DNA of 64,000 nt from Fontibacterium abundans (GTDB lineage: Bacteria > Pseudomonadota > Alphaproteobacteria > Pelagibacterales > Pelagibacteraceae), in NCBI GenBank assembly GCA_965235095.1, contig OZ249405.1, one strand, 5' to 3'. Position 1 is the stretch's first letter. The number at the start of each line of letters is the position of its first letter. The position numbers were made by a program, and so were the translations under genes. The notes below the pieces were generated by a model that was not told the origin of the DNA, ran no database searches, and saw only the letters and a program-made list of their open reading frames with translations. Positions 35,864-45,928 of the stretch are shown piece after piece.

Positions 35864-36778
35864 ATGCAAAAAATTATTCTTATCGCAGGACCCACCGGTT
35901 CTGGTAAATCTGAAATTGCCTTAAGACTCGCTAAAAAGATAAATGGTGAAGTTATTAATGCTGATAGCATGCAGGTATACAAAGAGATTAAAATTTTATC
36001 AGCTAGACCAGAGAGTTATTCTAATATTTCTCATTATCTTTATGGGAATATCTCTGTAAAAAATAATTTTTCTGCTGGAGAGTGGTTAAAAAAAATTAAA
36101 TTAAATTTGAATAAAATTATAAAGAAAAAAAAACAACCTATTTTTGTTGGTGGCACAGGATTGTATTTTAAATTATTAACCGAGGGTATTTCTAATATTC
36201 CAAAAATTCCAGATTCTATCAAAATAAAAGCAAGAAAGTTAAATGCAAACTTAGGTAATGATAAGTTCTATAGTTTGCTTATTAAATTAGATCCTTTAGT
36301 TCAGAACAAGATAAAAAAAAATGATACACACAGACTAATAAGAGCCTATGAGGTTGTAACTTTTACAAAAAAATCTTTAATTGATTGGCAGAAAAAAAAT
36401 AAAAATTATTTTAGCAATTATCAATTTGTAAAAATATATATTAATCCTGAAAATACTTTTTTACAGAAATTACTAAGACTTCGATTAAAAAAAATGTTTG
36501 AACTTGGTGCGGTCGATGAGGTTAAAAAGTTTTTAAAATTGAAAATAAATCCAAGTTTACCTGCTAATAAGATTTTAGGAATTGAAGAAATTAAAAAATA
36601 TTTAAATAAAAAAGTTTCATTAGAACAGGCTTTTGAAGAAACCTTTGTGAGAACAAGAAGGTATGTAAAAAGACAGCGAACTTGGTTTAGGGGACAGATG
36701 AAGGAATGGACAAGTATTTTTAACCCTAATTTTGATATTTTAACTAAAAAAATTATAAATTTAGTGACTTCATCTTGA
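35864..36778 (+). CDS. miaA: tRNA dimethylallyltransferase
   Basis: This 304-residue enzyme adds a dimethylallyl group to A37 of tRNAs that read U-starting codons. It has the P-loop AGPTGSGKSEIA (about 7-18), NADSMQVYKEI, VGGTGLYFK, and RRYVKRQRTWFRGQ near the C-terminus. In many proteobacteria miaA also lies in an hfl-linked cluster. Confidence 0.95.
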   Translation: MQKIILIAGPTGSGKSEIALRLAKKINGEVINADSMQVYKEIKILSARPESYSNISHYLYGNISVKNNFSAGEWLKKIKLNLNKIIKKKKQPIFVGGTGLYFKLLTEGISNIPKIPDSIKIKARKLNANLGNDKFYSLLIKLDPLVQNKIKKNDTHRLIRAYEVVTFTKKSLIDWQKKNKNYFSNYQFVKIYINPENTFLQKLLRLRLKKMFELGAVDEVKKFLKLKINPSLPANKILGIEEIKKYLNKKVSLEQAFEETFVRTRRYVKRQRTWFRGQMKEWTSIFNPNFDILTKKIINLVTSS

Positions 36779-36822
36779 CCGATAAATTAACTAGTTTAGA
36801 TTGATTTTTTCGGAAAATTTAT

Positions 36823-38586
36823 ATGTCACAAATAACTGGAGCAGAAATCGTATTCAAAGCTTTCGCCGATCATGGCGTTGAATATATTTTTGGTTATCCA
36901 GGAGGTGCCATCCTTCCTTTGTATGATGAGTTACGAAATCATAAAAAAATTAAACATATTCTTGTCAGACATGAGCAAGGAGCAGGACATGCAGCAGAAG
37001 GTTATGCAAGATCATCAGGAAAACCAGGAGTGGTTTTAGTTACATCAGGTCCAGGCGCAACAAATATGGTTACAGCGTTAACAGATGCTTACATGGACTC
37101 AATTCCTTTAGTTTGTGTTACCGGCCAAGTACCAACTCATTTAATAGGAACGGATGCTTTTCAAGAATGTGATACGACTGGAATTACAAGACCATGCACA
37201 AAACATAATTGGTTAGTAAAAAATATTAAAGATCTTCCAATTATTATGCATAAAGCATTTCACATCGCAACAAGTGGACGACCAGGACCGGTTTTAGTTG
37301 ATATTCCAAAAGATATTCAGTTTCAGAAAACTGAATACATAAAAAAAGAAGATGTAATACAAAAGATTAATAAAGTTGTAACAGAAGTTGAATCTTCAGA
37401 ATTAGATAAAATTGTTGAATTAATTTATAAATCAAAAAAACCAATCATTTATTCTGGTGGAGGAGTTGTAAATTCTGGAGATAAAGCTTCAGCGCTTCTT
37501 CAAGATTTAGTTCGCATGACTGGTTTTCCTATTACCTCAACACTGCAAGGACTAGGAGCTTTTCCAGGGGATGATCAGCAATTTCTTGGCATGTTAGGAA
37601 TGCACGGAACATATGAGGCAAATAATGCCATGCATGATTGCGATTTGATGATAAATATTGGAGCTCGTTTTGACGATCGTATCACAGGAAAAATTGATAA
37701 ATTTTCACCAGGATCTAAAAAAATTCATATTGATATTGATCCATCATCTATAAATAAAATTATAAAAGTTGATCATGCAATTGTTGGCGACGTTGAAAAT
37801 GTTTTAAATAAACTAATTACAGTTTTTAAGAAAAAATATCCAAATTTTAAAAATTCAAATAAAGAAAATATTAGTGAATGGTGGAAACAAATTAATAAAT
37901 GGAGAGAAAAAAAATGCCTGTCATTTGTTCAAGGAAAAAAAACTATTAAGCCACAATATGCAATCGAAAGATTGTATGAATTAACAAAAGATCAAGATAC
38001 TTTTATTACAACTGAAGTTGGGCAGCACCAAATGTGGGCAGCCCAATATTATAAATTTAACAAACCAAAAAGATGGATGACTTCAGGCGGTCTTGGAACA
38101 ATGGGCTTTGGTCTTCCGGCAGCAATTGGAGTTCAATTAGCAAATCCTGGAAAGTTAGTTGTTGATGTTGCTGGTGAAGCTTCGATCTTGATGAATATAC
38201 AAGAATTATCTACTGCAGTTCAATACAGACTTCCTGTTAAAATATTTATTATAAATAATCAGTACATGGGAATGGTTAGACAGTGGCAAGAATTGCTGCA
38301 TGAAAAAAACTATGCAGAAAGCTATACAGAGGCTTTGCCAGATTTTGTTAAACTAGCGGAAGCTTATGGTGCTGTTGGAATTAGGGCAACAACTCCTGAT
38401 GAGTTAGATGCAAAAATCAAACAAATGATTAAATCAGATAAACCAGTACTTTTTGATTGCGTTGTAGATAGAGTTGAAAATTGTTTTCCAATGATACCAT
38501 CAGGAAAAGCGCATAATGAAATGATTTTAAGTCCAGAAGACGAAAGAGAAACTAAAATTTCTAAAGCAGGAAAGACCTTGGTATGA
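36823..38586 (+). CDS. ilvB: Acetolactate synthase large subunit
   Basis: This 587-residue ThDP enzyme makes acetolactate for valine and leucine and acetohydroxybutyrate for isoleucine. It has YPGGAILPLYDEL with the catalytic Glu region (RHEQGAGHAAEGYAR), the FAD-binding middle domain, and the C-terminal NNQYMGMVRQWQ. The ThDP metal motif reads AGEAS rather than GDG; I think this is a normal alphaproteobacterial variant but cannot check. It overlaps ilvH by 4 bases. Confidence 0.95.
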   Translation: MSQITGAEIVFKAFADHGVEYIFGYPGGAILPLYDELRNHKKIKHILVRHEQGAGHAAEGYARSSGKPGVVLVTSGPGATNMVTALTDAYMDSIPLVCVTGQVPTHLIGTDAFQECDTTGITRPCTKHNWLVKNIKDLPIIMHKAFHIATSGRPGPVLVDIPKDIQFQKTEYIKKEDVIQKINKVVTEVESSELDKIVELIYKSKKPIIYSGGGVVNSGDKASALLQDLVRMTGFPITSTLQGLGAFPGDDQQFLGMLGMHGTYEANNAMHDCDLMINIGARFDDRITGKIDKFSPGSKKIHIDIDPSSINKIIKVDHAIVGDVENVLNKLITVFKKKYPNFKNSNKENISEWWKQINKWREKKCLSFVQGKKTIKPQYAIERLYELTKDQDTFITTEVGQHQMWAAQYYKFNKPKRWMTSGGLGTMGFGLPAAIGVQLANPGKLVVDVAGEASILMNIQELSTAVQYRLPVKIFIINNQYMGMVRQWQELLHEKNYAESYTEALPDFVKLAEAYGAVGIRATTPDELDAKIKQMIKSDKPVLFDCVVDRVENCFPMIPSGKAHNEMILSPEDERETKISKAGKTLV

Positions 38587-39149
38587 AAAAATCATTATCT
38601 GCATATTCAGAAGCTACTACAAAAGAAGAATTAGAAAGGCATATTATGGTTGTTTGGGTTGATAACGAAGCTGGAGTGTTAGCAAGAGTTTCGGGTCTTT
38701 TTTCTGGACGAGGTTATAATATTGAATCATTAACCGTTGCCCAAGTGGACGAAGAAAAAAATATATCAAGAATTACTATTGCAACAAATGGAACAAATTC
38801 AGTTATAGAGCAAATCAAAGCTCAGTTATTAAAACTTATTCCAGTTTATAAAGTTGCCTCCTTTCCTGTAGATGACAAGTCTATTTTTAGAGAGCTAGCT
38901 CTTATTAAAGTAATAGCTGAGAAAAAAAATCTTGAAAAAGCTAAAGAAATTTGCAATTCTTATAAGGCGCAATATCTTGATACAACAAGCGCTTCTTTTA
39001 TTGTAGAATTTCATTCAACAAGACGAGAAATAGATAGTTTTATTAAGGAATTAAAGCCTTACGGAATTGCGAGTGTTGCAAGAACAGGTCCTTTAGCAAT
39101 GGCAAAAGGAGCTGAGATAACAGAGACAAACAAAGGAAAAGTTATATGA
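38583..39149 (+). CDS. ilvH: Acetolactate synthase regulatory subunit
   Basis: This 188-residue protein has an N-terminal ACT domain (VWVDNEAGVLARVSGLFSGR, NIESLTVAQ) and a C-terminal domain, and gives feedback control by branched-chain amino acids. An N-terminal ~15-residue extension precedes the ACT domain. Both ends overlap its neighbours by 4 bases, so ilvB-ilvH-ilvC is one translational unit. Confidence 0.95.
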   Translation: MKKSLSAYSEATTKEELERHIMVVWVDNEAGVLARVSGLFSGRGYNIESLTVAQVDEEKNISRITIATNGTNSVIEQIKAQLLKLIPVYKVASFPVDDKSIFRELALIKVIAEKKNLEKAKEICNSYKAQYLDTTSASFIVEFHSTRREIDSFIKELKPYGIASVARTGPLAMAKGAEITETNKGKVI

Positions 39150-40165
39150 AAATTTTTTACGAAAAAGATGCTAATCAAGATTTAATTAAAAATAAAAAAG
39201 TTGCAATTTTTGGCTTTGGTAGTCAGGGACATGCTCATGCTCTAAATTTAAAAGACAGTGGTGTTAAAGAACTTGTCGTTGCTTTAAGAGAAGATTCTCC
39301 TAGTCGAAAAAAAGCCGAAGCTAGCGGACTAAAAGTTATGTCATTATCAGATGCTGCAGAGTGGGCAGATGTTGCGATGATTTTAACTCCTGATGAATTA
39401 CAATCTCAAATTTATAAAAATCATATCGAACAAAGAATGAGACAAGGAACAACCTTAGCTTTTGCTCATGGATTGAATATTCATTTTGATCTTATTAGTG
39501 CAAGAAAAGATCTAGATGTTTTTATGATTGCTCCAAAAGGACCTGGTCATTTAGTTAGAAGTGAATTTCAAAAAGGCGGTGGAGTTCCATGTTTGATGGC
39601 TGTTCATCAAGATGGATCAGGGAAAGCAAGAGAGCTCGCTTTGTCATATGCTAGCGCTATTGGAGGTGGAAAATCTGGAGTAATTGAGACAACATTTAGA
39701 GAAGAATGCGAAACAGATTTATTTGGAGAACAGGCTGTTTTGTGTGGAGGTTTGGTTGAGTTAATCAAAAAGGGTTATGAAACTTTAGTTGAAGCTGGAT
39801 ACACACCTGAGATGGCTTATTTTGAATGTTTGCATGAAGTAAAACTGATTGTAGATTTAATTTACGAAGGTGGAATTGCTAACATGAATTATTCAATTTC
39901 AAATACAGCTGAATATGGAGAATATATTTCGGGACCAAAAATTATTGATGACAAAACTAAAGATAGAATGAAAGAAGTTTTAAAAGATATTCAATCTGGA
40001 AAATTTACTAAACTTTGGATGGATGAAAATAAGATTGGTCAAAAAAACTTTTTAAGAATGAGAAAAGAATTATCTGAGCATCCAATAGAAAAAGTTGGTG
40101 AAAAACTCAGAGCCATGATGCCATGGATTGGCAAAAATAAGCTCGTAGATAAGAGCAAAAATTAA
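39146..40165 (+). CDS. ilvC: Ketol-acid reductoisomerase, class I
   Basis: This 339-residue enzyme converts acetolactate to dihydroxyisovalerate. It has the NADPH-binding FGFGSQGHAHALNLKDSG (22-39), MIAPKGPGHLVR, FREECETDLFGEQAVLCGG with Mg ligands, and ECLHEVKLIVDLIYEGG. The class I short form lacks the C-terminal repeat of the long form. Confidence 0.97.
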   Translation: MKIFYEKDANQDLIKNKKVAIFGFGSQGHAHALNLKDSGVKELVVALREDSPSRKKAEASGLKVMSLSDAAEWADVAMILTPDELQSQIYKNHIEQRMRQGTTLAFAHGLNIHFDLISARKDLDVFMIAPKGPGHLVRSEFQKGGGVPCLMAVHQDGSGKARELALSYASAIGGGKSGVIETTFREECETDLFGEQAVLCGGLVELIKKGYETLVEAGYTPEMAYFECLHEVKLIVDLIYEGGIANMNYSISNTAEYGEYISGPKIIDDKTKDRMKEVLKDIQSGKFTKLWMDENKIGQKNFLRMRKELSEHPIEKVGEKLRAMMPWIGKNKLVDKSKN

Positions 40166-40270
40166 GATTGTTTAATAAAGTTAAGCTTTCTTAATAGTTT
40201 AAAATCGACCAAATATTGAAAAATATTTATCAGTAGATTTTTAATTTTAGCTAAATTAAGTTTAGAAAAT

Positions 40271-41830
40271 ATGGCAAAAAGTAATAATCAAATCATCATT
40301 TTTGACACTACATTAAGAGATGGGGAGCAGTCTCCAGGAGCCTCAATGAGTCTTGAAGAAAAGATTCAAATCGCAAGAGCATTTGAAGATTTAGGAGTTG
40401 ACGTTATGGAAGCTGGATTTCCAGCTGCTTCTAACGGTGATTTCGAGGCCGTATCAGAAATTGCAAAAATTTTAAAAAAAACTATTCCTTGTGGATTAGC
40501 CAGAGCAGTCAAAGCAGATATTGAAAGATGTAAAGATGCGTTAAAATATGCAAAACGTTTCAGAATTCATACCTTTCTTTCAACTTCTCCTTTGCATATG
40601 AAGCATAAATTAAAAAAAACTCCAAAAGAAGTTTTGGAATTAATTAAAGATAGCGTTACTTTAGCGAGAAGATTTACAGATGATGTTGAATGGTCACCAG
40701 AAGATGGCACCAGAACTGCGCCTGATTTTTTATGCAAAACAGTAGAGCTTGCAATCAAATGTGGAGCAAGAACAATTAATATTCCAGATACTGTTGGTTA
40801 TACAATTCCAGATGAATATTTTAAAACAATTAAATTATTATTTGATAAAGTTCCAAATATAGACAAGGCAATTGTTTCAACTCATTGTCATAATGATCTT
40901 GGACTTGCAGTTGCAAATTCTTTAGCTGGGGTAAAAGCTGGAGCGCGACAAATTGAATGTACGATTAATGGTATTGGCGAAAGAGCAGGAAATGCAGCTT
41001 TAGAAGAAATTGTAATGGCAATGAAAACACGAAGTGATTTGATGCCTTATAAAACAAATATTAATACAAAAAAAATTAGTAGCTGTTCAAAATTAGTTGC
41101 AAATGTAACGGGCTTCCCAGTTCAATTTAATAAAGCAATTGTTGGAAAAAATGCTTTTGCGCATGAGTCGGGAATTCATCAGGACGGGATGTTAAAAAAT
41201 AAAAAAACTTATGAGATTATGACTCCAGAAAGTGTTGGAGTTACAAAATCTTCTTTAGTTATGGGTAAACATTCCGGTAGAAATGCATTCAAGGATAAAG
41301 CCGCCGAATTAGGTTATCCAGATTTAACTGATGAATTAATAAATAATGCTTTTAAAAAATTTAAGGATTTAGCAGATAAAAAAAAACACGTCTTTGATGA
41401 AGATATTATTGCATTAATCGATGATGATTTAATGAAGCATAATAATGCTATTAGTTTATCCTCATTAGAAGTTATTGCTGGAACTAAAGGACCACAAAAA
41501 GCAAAAATTGAACTTATGATTTATGACGAAATTAAAAAAACCGAGTCAGAAGGAGATGGTCCTGTGGACGCGATATTTAAAGCAATAAAAAAAATCTACC
41601 CACATAATGTTAATCTTCAGCTTTACCAAGTACAAGCGGTAACAGAAGGAACTGATGCGCAAGCAACAGTGAGTGTAAGAATTGAAGAAAAAGGCAAGAT
41701 TTCTGTAGGTCAGGCCGCAGACACGGATACTCTTGTTGCTTCGGCAAAAGCGTATATAAATGCACTAAATAAATTAATTATTAAGAGAAAAAGAACTGCA
41801 CCAAGCCCAGACTTGAGTGCCTCTGCTTAA
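40271..41830 (+). CDS. leuA: 2-Isopropylmalate synthase
   Basis: This 519-residue enzyme commits 2-ketoisovalerate to leucine. It has IIFDTTLRDGEQSPGASM at the N-terminus, STHCHNDLGLAVANSLAGV with metal-binding histidines, NGIGERAGNAALEE, and a C-terminal regulatory domain (about 390-510). The gap of about 105 bases after ilvC shows no attenuator that I can recognise. Confidence 0.96.
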   Translation: MAKSNNQIIIFDTTLRDGEQSPGASMSLEEKIQIARAFEDLGVDVMEAGFPAASNGDFEAVSEIAKILKKTIPCGLARAVKADIERCKDALKYAKRFRIHTFLSTSPLHMKHKLKKTPKEVLELIKDSVTLARRFTDDVEWSPEDGTRTAPDFLCKTVELAIKCGARTINIPDTVGYTIPDEYFKTIKLLFDKVPNIDKAIVSTHCHNDLGLAVANSLAGVKAGARQIECTINGIGERAGNAALEEIVMAMKTRSDLMPYKTNINTKKISSCSKLVANVTGFPVQFNKAIVGKNAFAHESGIHQDGMLKNKKTYEIMTPESVGVTKSSLVMGKHSGRNAFKDKAAELGYPDLTDELINNAFKKFKDLADKKKHVFDEDIIALIDDDLMKHNNAISLSSLEVIAGTKGPQKAKIELMIYDEIKKTESEGDGPVDAIFKAIKKIYPHNVNLQLYQVQAVTEGTDAQATVSVRIEEKGKISVGQAADTDTLVASAKAYINALNKLIIKRKRTAPSPDLSASA

Positions 41831-41845
41831 TTAAGAAAGAAAAAA

Positions 41846-42877
41846 ATGTTTGATAAATTATTCGGATTTTGGTCGACAGATATGGCGATCGATTTAGGAA
41901 CAGCAAACACTTTAGTTTATGTTCGTGGAAAAGGAATTGTACTAAATGAACCATCTGTTGTTGCAGTGATATCTCGAAACGGACGAAATGAAGTTTTGGC
42001 TGTTGGTGAAGAAGCAAAACAAATGTTAGGACGTACACCTGGAAATATTACAGCGATTAGACCTATGAAAGATGGAGTGATTGCAGATTTCATAGTTACA
42101 GAGGAAATGATCAAACACTTTATTAGAAAAATTCATAAACGAAATGCTTTTGCAAACCCTAGAATTATTATTTGCGTTCCAACTGGATCGACGCCAGTTG
42201 AAAGAAGAGCTATTCAAGAAGCCGGTTATGCAGCTGGAGCAAGAAAAGTACAACTTATAGAAGAACCGGTGGCAGCGGCTATTGGTGCAGGACTTCCAAT
42301 TTCAGAGCCTCAAGCATCTATGATTGTTGATATTGGAGGAGGAACTACTGAAATCGCAGTCATGTCATTAGGCGGAATTGTTTACTCTCATTCTTTAAGA
42401 GTCGCTGGTGATGCAATGGATAGTGCAATTATTAGTTTTATGAAGAAAAAATTTAATTTACTAATTGGAGATTCAACAGCAGAGAGAATTAAAAAAGAAA
42501 TTGGATCTGCAATCCCAACAGGTTCTGAAAAAACTTTTTTAATGAAAGGAAGAGACATCAGAACGGGAACACCAAAAGAAGTTATTTTAACAGAAAAAGA
42601 TACCGCTGAGGCTTTAGAAGGGGTAGTTAATCAAATTGTCAATGCCGTTAAACATGCTTTAGAAAATACTCCACCAGAATTATCTTCAGATTTAGTTGAT
42701 TCTGGAATGGTTCTAGCAGGTGGTGGTGCATATTTAAAAAATCTAGATAAACTTATTAAAAAAGAAACAGGATTACCAGTTACTATTGCAGAGGATGCAT
42801 TATCATGTGTTGCGATTGGAACAGGTAAGGCTTTAGAGCAAGAAGGAATATTTTCTTCTATGCTAACTTCATATTAA
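41846..42877 (+). CDS. mreB: Rod-shape actin homologue MreB
   Basis: This 343-residue actin-like ATPase organizes cell-wall elongation under the inner membrane. Phosphate-binding loops are IDLGTANTLVY (16-26) and VDIGGGTTEIAVM, and LAGGGAYLKNLD is present near the C-terminus. It is 15 bases after leuA and heads mreBCD. Confidence 0.97.
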   Translation: MFDKLFGFWSTDMAIDLGTANTLVYVRGKGIVLNEPSVVAVISRNGRNEVLAVGEEAKQMLGRTPGNITAIRPMKDGVIADFIVTEEMIKHFIRKIHKRNAFANPRIIICVPTGSTPVERRAIQEAGYAAGARKVQLIEEPVAAAIGAGLPISEPQASMIVDIGGGTTEIAVMSLGGIVYSHSLRVAGDAMDSAIISFMKKKFNLLIGDSTAERIKKEIGSAIPTGSEKTFLMKGRDIRTGTPKEVILTEKDTAEALEGVVNQIVNAVKHALENTPPELSSDLVDSGMVLAGGGAYLKNLDKLIKKETGLPVTIAEDALSCVAIGTGKALEQEGIFSSMLTSY

Positions 42878-42896
42878 AAAGTTATATTAATCTAAT

Positions 42897-43757
42897 ATGA
42901 GTCAAAATCGGCTTGCAAGAAGCTCAACTCCAGGCGTATCAGCATTACAAAAAACGATTAGTAAAAAATTTCTTCTTCCTACTTATCTTATAATTTCTTT
43001 TTTATTCTTATTTTCAGAAAAAAGTGATTTTAAAGCTATTAGATTTTTAAAAGCTTTAATAAATGATGGAATTACTTACAGTATTTATGTAGTTAATACT
43101 CCAGTTAAGCTTGTTTCTAACCTTGGTAGCTCAGCCAGACAATACTTTAATTTTAATATTGTTTTAGAAAATAAAAAACTCAAAGACGAAATCGAACAAT
43201 TAAATGCAGAAAAACGAGAATTGCAATTTTTTAAAAATGAAAATGATAATTTAAAAAGAGTTTTAGGAATTAAGAATAGAGATGACTATATATCTGTTTA
43301 TGCAAAAATAATTCATGAAGACACAAATGAATTTGCTAAAAATTTAATTTTAACAATAGGATCTAATGAGGGCGCACAATTAGGACAAGCCATTGTAAGA
43401 AATAATGTTTATCTTGGAAAAATTTCAGAAGTTAATTTGTTCAGCTCAAAAGCTATGGTGATCACGGATCTTAATAGTAGAATTCCTGTAGTCATTCCAT
43501 CAAGAGGAGTTAATGCAATTTTAAAAGGCAATGGTCTTGGAGGGGCGCAATTACTTTTTCTTCCTCAAAATGCTGTTTTTGAAAATAACGATCAAATTTA
43601 TACCTCTGGTTCAGATGGGATTATTAAGGAAGGTTTATACGTTGGAAAAATAATTACTGACAATAAAAAGGATATTAAAAAAAGAAAGTATTCTGTTGAT
43701 CTTGGTTTTAAGGAGCATCAATTGAATTATGTTTCAATTTTGAAGGTTAAAAAATAA
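42897..43757 (+). CDS. mreC: Cell-shape protein MreC
   Basis: This 286-residue protein has one helix (about 26-43), a coiled coil (about 85-115, LENKKLKDEIEQLNAEKREL) and a periplasmic beta domain with GSNEGAQLGQAIV, VVIPSRGVNAIL and YTSGSDGIIKEGLYVG. It links MreB to the PBP2-RodA synthase, also encoded in this window. It shares one base with mreD. Confidence 0.93.
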   Translation: MSQNRLARSSTPGVSALQKTISKKFLLPTYLIISFLFLFSEKSDFKAIRFLKALINDGITYSIYVVNTPVKLVSNLGSSARQYFNFNIVLENKKLKDEIEQLNAEKRELQFFKNENDNLKRVLGIKNRDDYISVYAKIIHEDTNEFAKNLILTIGSNEGAQLGQAIVRNNVYLGKISEVNLFSSKAMVITDLNSRIPVVIPSRGVNAILKGNGLGGAQLLFLPQNAVFENNDQIYTSGSDGIIKEGLYVGKIITDNKKDIKKRKYSVDLGFKEHQLNYVSILKVKK

Positions 43758-44242
43758 TGAACTCTTATGTAGAAAAAATTAAATTTTATTCGGCGCACAT
43801 TATTTTTACGCTTATTTGCATTAATGATAGTATTTTTATAAATACTTGGATTGCGCCAGGGCCAATTATAAATATTAAATATATATTAGTTTTTTACATT
43901 TCTTTTTTTGATAAAGGACGTTTTTCAATTACTTTTCTATTTTTTGTAGGATTAATTTTTGACTCACTACAAGGAATGCCTTTTGGAATGACACCAATTT
44001 GTTTTATTCTTTTAAGTAAATTAGCTTCTTATCTAAAACAAAGAAGAACGCAGACAAATTTTCAAAATGAATTTATAGCTTTTGCTATATCATTATTGGT
44101 TACACAAATTGTATCAGTCATTATCATAAGTTATTTTTCTCAAGCTCCTTTTGAATATTTATTATTAGCCATTAATATAATCGTAAGTCTTATTTTTTAC
44201 CCAGTTATAAGAACTTTTCTCAAAGTATTTTATTATTATTAA
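43757..44242 (+). CDS. mreD: Cell-shape membrane protein MreD
   Basis: This 161-residue protein has about five helices and the segment GLIFDSLQGMPFGMTPICFIL, typical of MreD. It is fully membrane-embedded, as expected, and is coupled to mreC by a one-base overlap. Confidence 0.88.
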   Translation: MNSYVEKIKFYSAHIIFTLICINDSIFINTWIAPGPIINIKYILVFYISFFDKGRFSITFLFFVGLIFDSLQGMPFGMTPICFILLSKLASYLKQRRTQTNFQNEFIAFAISLLVTQIVSVIIISYFSQAPFEYLLLAINIIVSLIFYPVIRTFLKVFYYY

Positions 44243-44249
44243 ATTTTTA

Positions 44250-44888
44250 ATGTCTGATTTTACTAAGTTACAAAAAAATAAAATTTTAAATCATTTATAT
44301 AAAAATTTTAAAAAAATAGATTTTGATAATATTGATCAAGATATTTTTTTTAAAAAAATAGGTGATTTAGATTTTTTTGATAAAAAAGAATTATTACTTA
44401 AAATTAGTAGTTTGTTTTTTGAGGATTTAGATGAAAGATTTTTGAACGAAGTTAAATCCAAGGTTAATAAAATTACTAAAACTAATGAAAAAATATCTTT
44501 TTTATTAAATAAAAGATTGCAGATAGAAAAAAAGAATAAAGATTTATTTAAGAAAATTTTTATTCACTTAATCAAAGACAATAACTCAAATAAAGTTCTA
44601 ACTTACATATATTCTGTTTCTGATATTATGTGGAAGCATGCCAATGATCGTTCAGTAGATTTTAATTTTTATACAAAAAGATTAATATTATCCTCAGTGT
44701 ATTTAAAAATTTTGATATTGAGTTTTTATAAAGATAATTTGACACCGAAAGATCTTAATGAAGAAATTTCAAAATCATTGGAACATGTAAAATTAATATC
44801 TCAATTTAAAATCAAATTAGATTTTTTTAAAAATTTAAAAGAATTTTTTAGTTTTTTTTCTATACAAAAAGCAGGTCGTGGTTATTAA
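44250..44888 (+). CDS. coq9: COQ9-family ubiquinone biosynthesis protein
   Basis: This 212-residue protein has IMWKHANDRSVDFNFYTKRL near residue 128, very close to the COQ9 consensus (W..AgD.StDFNwYTKR..L..vY). In mitochondria and alphaproteobacteria COQ9 binds isoprenoid lipids and supports ubiquinone ring hydroxylation. The first ~90 residues are helical with low similarity. It lies 7 bases after mreD, an unusual partner, and overlaps the convergent purK by 4 bases. Confidence 0.75.
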   Translation: MSDFTKLQKNKILNHLYKNFKKIDFDNIDQDIFFKKIGDLDFFDKKELLLKISSLFFEDLDERFLNEVKSKVNKITKTNEKISFLLNKRLQIEKKNKDLFKKIFIHLIKDNNSNKVLTYIYSVSDIMWKHANDRSVDFNFYTKRLILSSVYLKILILSFYKDNLTPKDLNEEISKSLEHVKLISQFKIKLDFFKNLKEFFSFFSIQKAGRGY

Positions 44889-45928
44889 AATATTTTAGTT
44901 AGATGACCCATTTTTCTTTTATCTTCAATCTCTTTTTTTCCATAATCGTAAAAGAATTCATTACCGATAGTTTCTTTTGATCTGTATTTTTTAATATCAT
45001 GGCCTAGAATATTAAACATGATTGCTTTATGAATTCTTTTAGGTTTTTTTAATTTAAGATTACATACTGCTCTTATATGATTATCAAATTGACTTACATT
45101 ATGTGCGTTCATTGTTAAATGCCCAGAATTGTGAACTCTTGGAGCTATTTCATTTACTAATAATTCATTTTTTTTTGTCACAAAAAATTCAACGCACATA
45201 GTTCCGATATAATTTAATTTATCTGCAATTTTTTTTGCAATTTGTTTTGCTTGATTATTTAATTTTGGACTAATGTTTGCTGGAATATGAGATTTCTGTA
45301 GTATTTGATTTTTATGAAGATTCTCGAAAGCATCATATGAAACACTTTTTGTTTTGTATCTGCTTATAACAATAGAAATTTCTTTTTTAAAATCAATTAA
45401 TTTTTCAATTATGTATTCTTTATTTTTAAAAGAATATTTTAAAAAACTTTTCTTATTTTTAAAAAATATTTGGCCTTTACCATCATATCCAAGTCGTATT
45501 GTTTTTACTAATGCTGGAAAAATATTATTATTTAATTTTTTTTTATTAACTTTTTTTAAATAATGGAATTCAGTTGTTTTTATTCCTATTGAATTTAAAA
45601 AGGTTTTTTCTTTTAATCTATCCTGAAGAATTTTTATTATAGAAGGTTTTGGAGTGACATTGATTTTTTTTTCAATATAATCAAGTGTTTTAAAAGGAAT
45701 ATTTTCAAATTCAAAAGTTGCAAAATCAATATTTTTTATAAAAAAGTCTAATTTTTTTTTATCCTCGTAATTTGAAATGATAAAATTATCACAATAATAG
45801 ATAGCAGGAGAGTCAGCGCTGTCAGTAAATACAAATGTTTTAATATTAAGTTTTTTTGCAGACTGAACTAAGAATTTTCCTAATTGACCACCCCCAAATA
45901 TTCCAAGGGTAAAGGTTTTTTTCTTCAT
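44885..45928 (-). CDS. purK: N5-carboxyaminoimidazole ribonucleotide synthase
   Basis: This 347-residue ATP-grasp enzyme uses ATP and bicarbonate to carboxylate AIR in purine synthesis. It begins LGIFGGGQLGKFL and has KTIRLGYDGKGQ, VEFFVTKKNELLVNEIAPRVHNSGH, all PurK hallmarks. It follows purE with a 4-base overlap. Confidence 0.95.
   Translation of the reverse strand: MKKKTFTLGIFGGGQLGKFLVQSAKKLNIKTFVFTDSADSPAIYYCDNFIISNYEDKKKLDFFIKNIDFATFEFENIPFKTLDYIEKKINVTPKPSIIKILQDRLKEKTFLNSIGIKTTEFHYLKKVNKKKLNNNIFPALVKTIRLGYDGKGQIFFKNKKSFLKYSFKNKEYIIEKLIDFKKEISIVISRYKTKSVSYDAFENLHKNQILQKSHIPANISPKLNNQAKQIAKKIADKLNYIGTMCVEFFVTKKNELLVNEIAPRVHNSGHLTMNAHNVSQFDNHIRAVCNLKLKKPKRIHKAIMFNILGHDIKKYRSKETIGNEFFYDYGKKEIEDKRKMGHLTKIF

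Noticed and set aside
36823..38586. AGE in place of GDG in the ThDP motif of acetolactate synthase as a sign of inactivity
   Set aside because: Everything else is intact and similar motifs are, as far as I recall, common in alphaproteobacterial enzymes.
40166..40270. Leader attenuator before leuA
   Set aside because: No short leucine-rich ORF or strong alternative hairpins are visible; only an AT stem AAATATT/AATATTT.
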